The notes under the pieces were generated by a model that was not told the DNA's origin, did not search any database, and was given only the letters and a program-made list of their open reading frames with translations. A DNA stretch of 64,000 bases, from the NCBI GenBank assembly GCA_003254925.1, contig QANZ01028759.1:364881-428880 (forward strand). Direction: 5' to 3'. Positions 58,451-64,000 of the stretch are shown in pieces. Origin of the DNA: Chamaecrista fasciculata (Eukaryota > Streptophyta > Magnoliopsida > Fabales > Fabaceae). The translations under genes were made by a program, and so were the position numbers. Each line of letters starts with the position of its first letter. The first letter of the stretch is position 1.

Positions 58451-61144
58451 ATGGGTGCTTGCTGGAGCAATCGGATTAAGGCAGTGAGCCCTTCCAGTAC
58501 AGGTCATTCATTGCTAATATCTCTTTTCAGCTTCTGCTTGACTTGATTCTTCTGCTTGTTTCCTCGTTATACACTAATGGGCTATGGTTTCTCTAGATTT
58601 ATGTTTCAAGCTTAAAGTCATTGGTTAACTTAATTTCTTGGAGATTTTGGGTATTTTATTTTCAGAGCTTTGCAAACTAAAGCTTGTTATATCTTTTCTG
58701 ATATGATGATCTGAGCTTCAAGATAATCCTGTTTAGTTTGGTCGACCCATTGGATGTCTTAACTCTAGATAGGGATCTAACTGTGAAATCAGCCCTGTTC
58801 TTTCAATAGGACATTTTTTTCTTCACCTGACTATGGTGAGAATCTTCCAAAAAGGATAACTGCATATATAAGGTCTTGAACTTGGGACGAGACCTTATTA
58901 AAGCGATTTCTAGCCACTTACTACTTCAACTAACCTGTGTTTGTTTTCAATAAAACAAATTCTTTTGTGTAACTGCTATATGATTTTTAAGTGAATTTCT
59001 TGTAAACCAAAAGAGAATGATTATTTGGGGGTTTCTGTTGGAAAATTGTTTCTTATTTAAGGCTAACGATGGTTGATTGATGAATCTCTTTGTAATGTTT
59101 TTTGTTGGGATTTATACAGGATCCACTTCAAGAAGTGTGAGCAGGGATGGTTGTGACATTAGCTCAAGTAGCAGGAACTCATCCTCTTCCATACCGATAA
59201 CTCCTCGGAGCGAGGGCGAGATCTTACAATCTGCCAATTTGAAGAGCTTCAGCTACAGCGATCTCAAAACAGCCACAAGGAATTTTCGCCCTGACAGTAT
59301 CTTAGGAGAAGGCGGATTTGGTTCAGTTTTTAAGGGGTGGATTGACGAGCACTCCCTTGTTGCTACCAAGCCGGGAACAGGCATTGTGATCGCCGTGAAG
59401 AGGCTTAACCAACATGGTTTCCAGGGTCACAAGGAATGGCTGGTCAGTAAAATTCCTTTTCTAGATTCTCATTTGGTTTCCCTTTCCAATGTAGATCATG
59501 GATTTTTTCCTTTGTTCTTGCTTTCAAGTGGTTTCTTGGGTTTAGTCATTCTACATCAATGAATAATTTGCAATTGCTAGTTTTTAGAATTCTTATGGAG
59601 TTCTATTTGTCAGCTTTATTAGCCAAATCCCATGGCATAAATTTTTCCCTTTGGATGAACTAGATTATGAATTACCAAAGTTTGGTTGATTTTAAAATGG
59701 ATTGCTGAGTAGTTAGTTTTCTTCTTGTTTGGTATTGTTTTGACTCAGGCTGAAATCAACTACCTCGGTCAACTGCAACATCCTAATCTTGTCAAATTGA
59801 TAGGGTACTGCTTGGAAGACGAGCACCGGCTTCTAGCTTATGAATTTATGTCTAAGGGCAGTGTCGAGAACCATCTGTTCAGAAGTTAGTACCTTTGTGG
59901 TGGTCACATATCAATATTCAAAAATAACCTATACTTTATTACTTATGTTGCCCGAAATTGTTGTTTATGTAGGAGGTTCTCATTTTCAGCCACTTTCTTG
60001 GAGCTTGAGAATGAAAATAGCCCTTGGCGCTGCTAGAGGTCTTGCATTTCTCCATAGTACAGAACCCAAAGTCATATACCGTGACTTCAAGACTTCTAAT
60101 ATCCTTCTTGACACTGTATGTATTTGATTCTAAGTTCTAACCATGACGAGTCTCGGTTATTATGGCTGTATATGATGGATTTAGTATTTAATTGCTATGC
60201 TGCTCTGTTGTCTGCTTTGCAGAATTATAATGCCAAACTTTCTGACTTTGGGTTGGCCAGAGATGGGCCAACTGGTGATAAGAGCCATGTCTCAACTAGG
60301 GTGATGGGAACCCACGGATATGCGGCACCCGAGTATCTAGAAACAGGTAAAATGTCTGCTGTTTGTCCAATCTTGTCTAAAAATATCATGAAGCACCATT
60401 ACATTTACTGTAGTACCCAGAAATTGTGACTAAATTCTTCACGTTTTTTCAAGATACTGATAATCAAGAATCCCCGGCATGACTTTTCTAGGGATGACTT
60501 CTCACAAATTCATCCTTCTATCCACATAAATTTCTGTTTAATATTTTATCTAGAGTTCTTTTTCATCTACTGTGATTTCGCTTAATTTGTACTATAGAGT
60601 TTTATGTTACTATGTAACAAGGAAAAGATGCATTTTATGATTTTGTTACTAAGTAATTTTTTCTTCTTCATTTTTGCTAGGGCACCTCACTACCAAGAGT
60701 GATGTATACAGTTTTGGAGTAGTTCTTCTGGAAATGTTATCCGGAAGACGAGCCATAGACAAGAACCGGCCATCTGGAGAGCATAATCTTGTTCAGTGGG
60801 CAAAACCTTACCTATCTAACAAGCGTCGATCTTTTCGTGTTATGGATACCCGTCTCGGAGGCCAGTATTCCTCAAGTAGAGCTCAAAGGGCAGCAGCCCT
60901 TGCTTTTCAGTGTCTTGCCATGGATCCTAAATTCCGGCCAAACATGGATGAGGTAGTAAGAGCATTGGAGCAGCTTCAGGACTCGAAGGACACGCCAAAG
61001 AGTGCCGATAAGAAAGAGCATCGACCACAAGGTTCCAGTCATAGCCATCCAAAGGGCATTCCTACATCCCTCAAAGATAGATCAGAAGATGCACCCGTAA
61101 AGACTGCTTATCCCCGGCCTTCTGCTTCTCCTCTTTTCGCTTAA
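58451..61144 (+). CDS. PBL11: Receptor-like cytoplasmic kinase VII (NAK/PBL11-like), 6 exons
   Basis: A Ser/Thr kinase of the PBS1-like family, acting at the plasma membrane below receptor kinases. Exons: 58451-58502, 59120-59442, 59749-59884, 59973-60115, 60223-60346, 60681-61144; all junctions keep frame and give 413 residues. MGACWS at the N-terminus supplies a myristoylation Gly and a palmitoylation Cys. The kinase domain (about 74-355) has GEGGFGSV (80-87), Lys111 in [14 protein letters not shown] with Asp208, DFG at 226-228 and activation loop [18 protein letters not shown]; all catalytic residues are present. PRSEGEIL before the domain and YPRPSASPL at the end are family marks. MGxCxSNRIK and SRDG favour NAK/PBL11 over APK1A/B, but the exact member is a judgement. 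Splice sites are canonical. Confidence 0.93.
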
Positions 61145-63646
61145 AGCCAGAGAATTTTGTGACACGGCTAGTGTCAAGGTTAACCGATGCCAAGCAATCG
61201 AGAGAAGTTTTGGTTATGGCATTATGTAAGCACTGTATAGTTCCTGTTTTCTTTCTGTATTTGTGCATGCATACACTAGAAAGACTTTTTCTTTTTCTCA
61301 TTTTGGTCCTGAATTTTTAGAAATAGCAACAATCTGATCTGGGTCCAACTCCAAGAGTGTTTATCATTTTGCTCCTATTGAAAAAAAAAACCCTGTAAAA
61401 AACTACAACTAGGCTTTATGTGGATGATGCTTAGCTTTTTTCCAGTTTTTCTGATGGAGCTTGAATTTTAAACTATGTAATGGCAATTGGTGAACAGGTT
61501 GATCTTGCTGTCCAAGATGGGAAGATTAGGATGGTCCATAGCTACTTTTTGCCCTAATCTAAGGGCAGTAGCCTATAACACTTTTTGGGTTGAACAAAAA
61601 AATTGTTTCACTTACATTCAATGTCCAGGAAAAATATCTTATAACCTAGATAAAATAATTGTTTTCATACTAGTTTAATGTCAATATGAGTGCATTGATC
61701 AATTCCCGGAAAGTTTTCAGTTCCAGAGATTTGAGAATGTAATTGTATTAAATACTTGATGGAAGAATTTTATTTCTGAGAAGATTTGAGGATGTAATTG
61801 TGTTAAATGCTTGATGGAAGAATTTTGTCTCTTTTGATTTCAGTTTTCACCCAATTTAAATAGGATTAATTCTCCTCTTATGATTTTACCTAATTTAAAT
61901 GGGATTAGTTCTCCACTAGACCAATAAAATGAATGGATCGAAAAAACACATGATTCAAACAAAATAAATTTTGATATGTAAAGATTGTGAAAGTAAGGAG
62001 GTAACCTGTTGCAATTATTTTTTAACCAAATTTTAGGGTTCTTATTTTAGATAACAAGTCAAATTCTAGTCCATTACATTTAGGTCAGATTCAATTTTGT
62101 CTTTTAAATTTTATTTGAGTTAATTTCATTATTTATATGTTTAAAGTGATTCACTTTTGAGTTTTGTCCTAATACTTTTATCATATGATTTCTTAATTAA
62201 ATTATTTAACATATCTTGACATAGTAATAAGTTTTTTATTGTCAAATATTTAGATAAACTTTTTAGTAAAATTTGATGATATCGTTTTGTAGAAAAATTA
62301 TAATTTTAGAAAATTACACCAAATGTTTTAAGTAATAATTTTACAAAAATAAATCATTAAAATATTAGTAATATGTAAAATAATAGTCAATAAAATGAGA
62401 TAAATTAATTTAAAATTTCAAATGTCAAAAATTAAAAATTGACAAGATGTTTTGTAAGAAATTCTAATGATATAATGAAATTGACTCATATAATGGACCA
62501 AACTGAATCTGGTCTCAAATGTAAGGATCCAACAAATACTTTTATCTACTTTAGTCTAAGGTTCATGGAGCGTTTTTGTTTTACGGGTGATTTTATGATG
62601 CAATTTTTTGCATCATAAAACAAGTGAGAGTGGCATAATCTTTATTTTTCAAGAAATTTAATGATGATAAATAATATAAAAAATTAATTTTTTGAATCAA
62701 TAAAAATCTGTATTGAGCCACCTCATTTGTTGTATGGATGCAATAAGTTGCATTATAGACTAACCATTTATTTACATATTAAAACTTGTGTATTAATTTT
62801 GTTATAACTTATAAGTCTCAGTTTAGGGAAATAAATATAAGTAACCTTCCTAAGTTTTCTTTCCAGGCCGAAAAAAAATCCAATGTTTTTAATTTATTCA
62901 TGTCCTTGTATTATGGTTAATTAAATCTGTGTGTGGGCTGCAAGTCATAATTGGGCCTGTGTTTTAGTTTTAGATTTTGGGTATAGACTTGTTATTAAGA
63001 AATGAATCATGTTAAGCCCAAAAACTGTGTTCTTGCTTAGTTATTTGCAATGGTTAAGTTTTTTCTTTTTGGGCCAATGCAATGGTCAAGTTTGATATGA
63101 GTTTTATGGCGAAAAGAATGTCATTCATATGTTATTTTGTTCAATAGATTATTACTTTGTATCATATTTTAGTTGAATGCTATGGTCCTCATTTTTTCAC
63201 TTAATGTAGTAATACTAGTGGCTTTGCATTCATGATATACAATTATACATGCAAATAGGCGTGTAAAGATTTAGGCATACTGGATAGTTATCATAATATC
63301 TTTTCAAAATTAAAAGTAAAATCTAAAAGATATTTTTCTATAAAACTCTCCCAGGTCACTTCCCATGTTATTTATCCATTAGTAATTAATTAATTAAATT
63401 AATTAATATATATTCAATAATAACAATTATTATTAAATTATATTTGACTAGGTTCAATCTACCAAGAGTGGACCCATATCGGACAAGGGGCATTCAAAAT
63501 CGAACCAAATCGATTATAAATAATTTGATTTGAACGATTTAGTTAGGTAATAGTTTGAACGTTGTATAAATCAAATCAAATTGTTTGAAATGTCATTATC
63601 TAAAGGATTAAGCAATTTTTACAATTGTTTTGACCATTATTATTTT
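61145..63646. other. Kinase 3' flank and AT-rich intergenic DNA
   Basis: The first few hundred bases after the stop probably hold the 3'UTR. About 61740-61830 has a short tandem duplication around GATGTAATTGT and TTGATGGAAGAATTT. About 62585-62770 has a small palindrome (GATGCAATTTTTTGCATC). About 63475-63600 carries GAACCAAATCGATT-type phrases, possibly a decayed hAT-type MITE. No other gene is seen. Confidence 0.4.
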
Positions 63647-64000
63647 GGGTAAATTACACTTTGGTACCTTGTGGTTTGACCCTATTTCACTTTGGTACCC
63701 TGTGGTTTGAAACCTGACACTTTGGTACCCTGTGGTATTCGCCATTAACACTTTGGTACCCTTTGGAGCTCTTTTAATTATAACCATAAGAAATTTTGCA
63801 AATATTACATAAAAATTTTCAAAAAGTTACAAATAGGTCCTTGGATACATATTATCTAGGGACTAAAATGAAAACTTTAAAAAATTTTGTGGTCAATATG
63901 TAATTTTTGCAAAATTTATTATGGTTAAAATTACAAAATAGCTCCAAAGAGTACCAAAGTGTTAATGGAGAATACCACAGGGTATCAAAGTGCCAAGTTT
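63647..64000. mobile_element. MITE of the GGTACC family, cut by the window end
   Basis: It starts GGGTAAATTACACTTTGG and closely follows the element at 29409-29806: the same succession of CTTTGGTACCCTGTGG phrases, a GGAGCTCTTTT step, the central near-palindrome, and then the complementary arm up to the last base. The right end lies beyond the window. Confidence 0.75.

Noticed and set aside
57978-58546. Frames upstream of and through kinase exon 1
   Set aside because: One reads a T-run with N; the other runs through leader, exon 1 and intron 1. The family start MGACWS at 58451 explains the true exon.
1-64000. CRISPR arrays, bacterial operons, organellar insertions
   Set aside because: No regularly spaced repeats with unique spacers, no Shine-Dalgarno-led gene strings and no plastid or mitochondrial genes were seen; the genes are spliced plant nuclear genes.

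Overview
The window is nuclear DNA from a flowering plant, most likely a eudicot. Intergenic DNA is AT-rich, introns follow GT..AG rules, and three plant gene families can be read in full: a PRT6-type N-recognin, two ASYMMETRIC LEAVES1/PHANTASTICA MYB genes and a class VII receptor-like cytoplasmic kinase. I cannot name the species. Everything between these genes is made of, or looks like, transposon remains. No tRNA, rRNA, CRISPR array or organellar DNA was recognised.

Layout. 1-6.4 kb: a 2.05-kb solo LTR, then a long-inverted-repeat element carrying a smaller nested element. 8.8-20.5 kb, minus strand: a 17-exon PRT6 gene whose junctions all keep frame (2056 codons). 20.5-25.4 kb: a broken LINE and several foldback elements. 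25.4-30.6 kb and 37.7-42.0 kb, both minus strand: two directly repeated AS1 genes, each intronless in the coding part, each with a ~2.7-kb 5'UTR intron, a 9-residue upstream ORF overlapping the start codon, and a shared 57-bp upstream block holding an E2F-type motif. 30.6-37.7 kb: repeats and a LINE fragment. 42-54.5 kb: repeat-dense, with a degenerate telomere-like tract between two single-N joins, two more 2-kb solo LTRs of the family seen at the left end, one 309-bp solo LTR and several MITEs. 58.4-61.1 kb, plus strand: a six-exon kinase gene of the NAK/PBL11 type. 61-64 kb: AT-rich flank and a MITE cut by the window end.

How the genes relate. PRT6 recognises basic N-termini in the N-degron pathway (oxygen, nitric oxide and seed signalling). 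AS1 represses KNOX genes in leaf primordia. The kinase is a membrane-anchored signalling kinase. They form no operon-like unit. As I recall, PRT6 and NAK/PBL11 are close neighbours on Arabidopsis chromosome 5, so this may be conserved microsynteny with the AS1 pair and repeats lying between.

I found no convincing undescribed biological system. The most informative signals are the AS1 duplication with its shared cis-elements and one-sided MYB substitutions, the two insertions between conserved block and 5'UTR in one copy only, and the solo LTRs with intact 5-bp target duplications, which also show that the 566-N gap is probably too short. All exon limits are read by eye from splice sites and family similarity, without transcript data.
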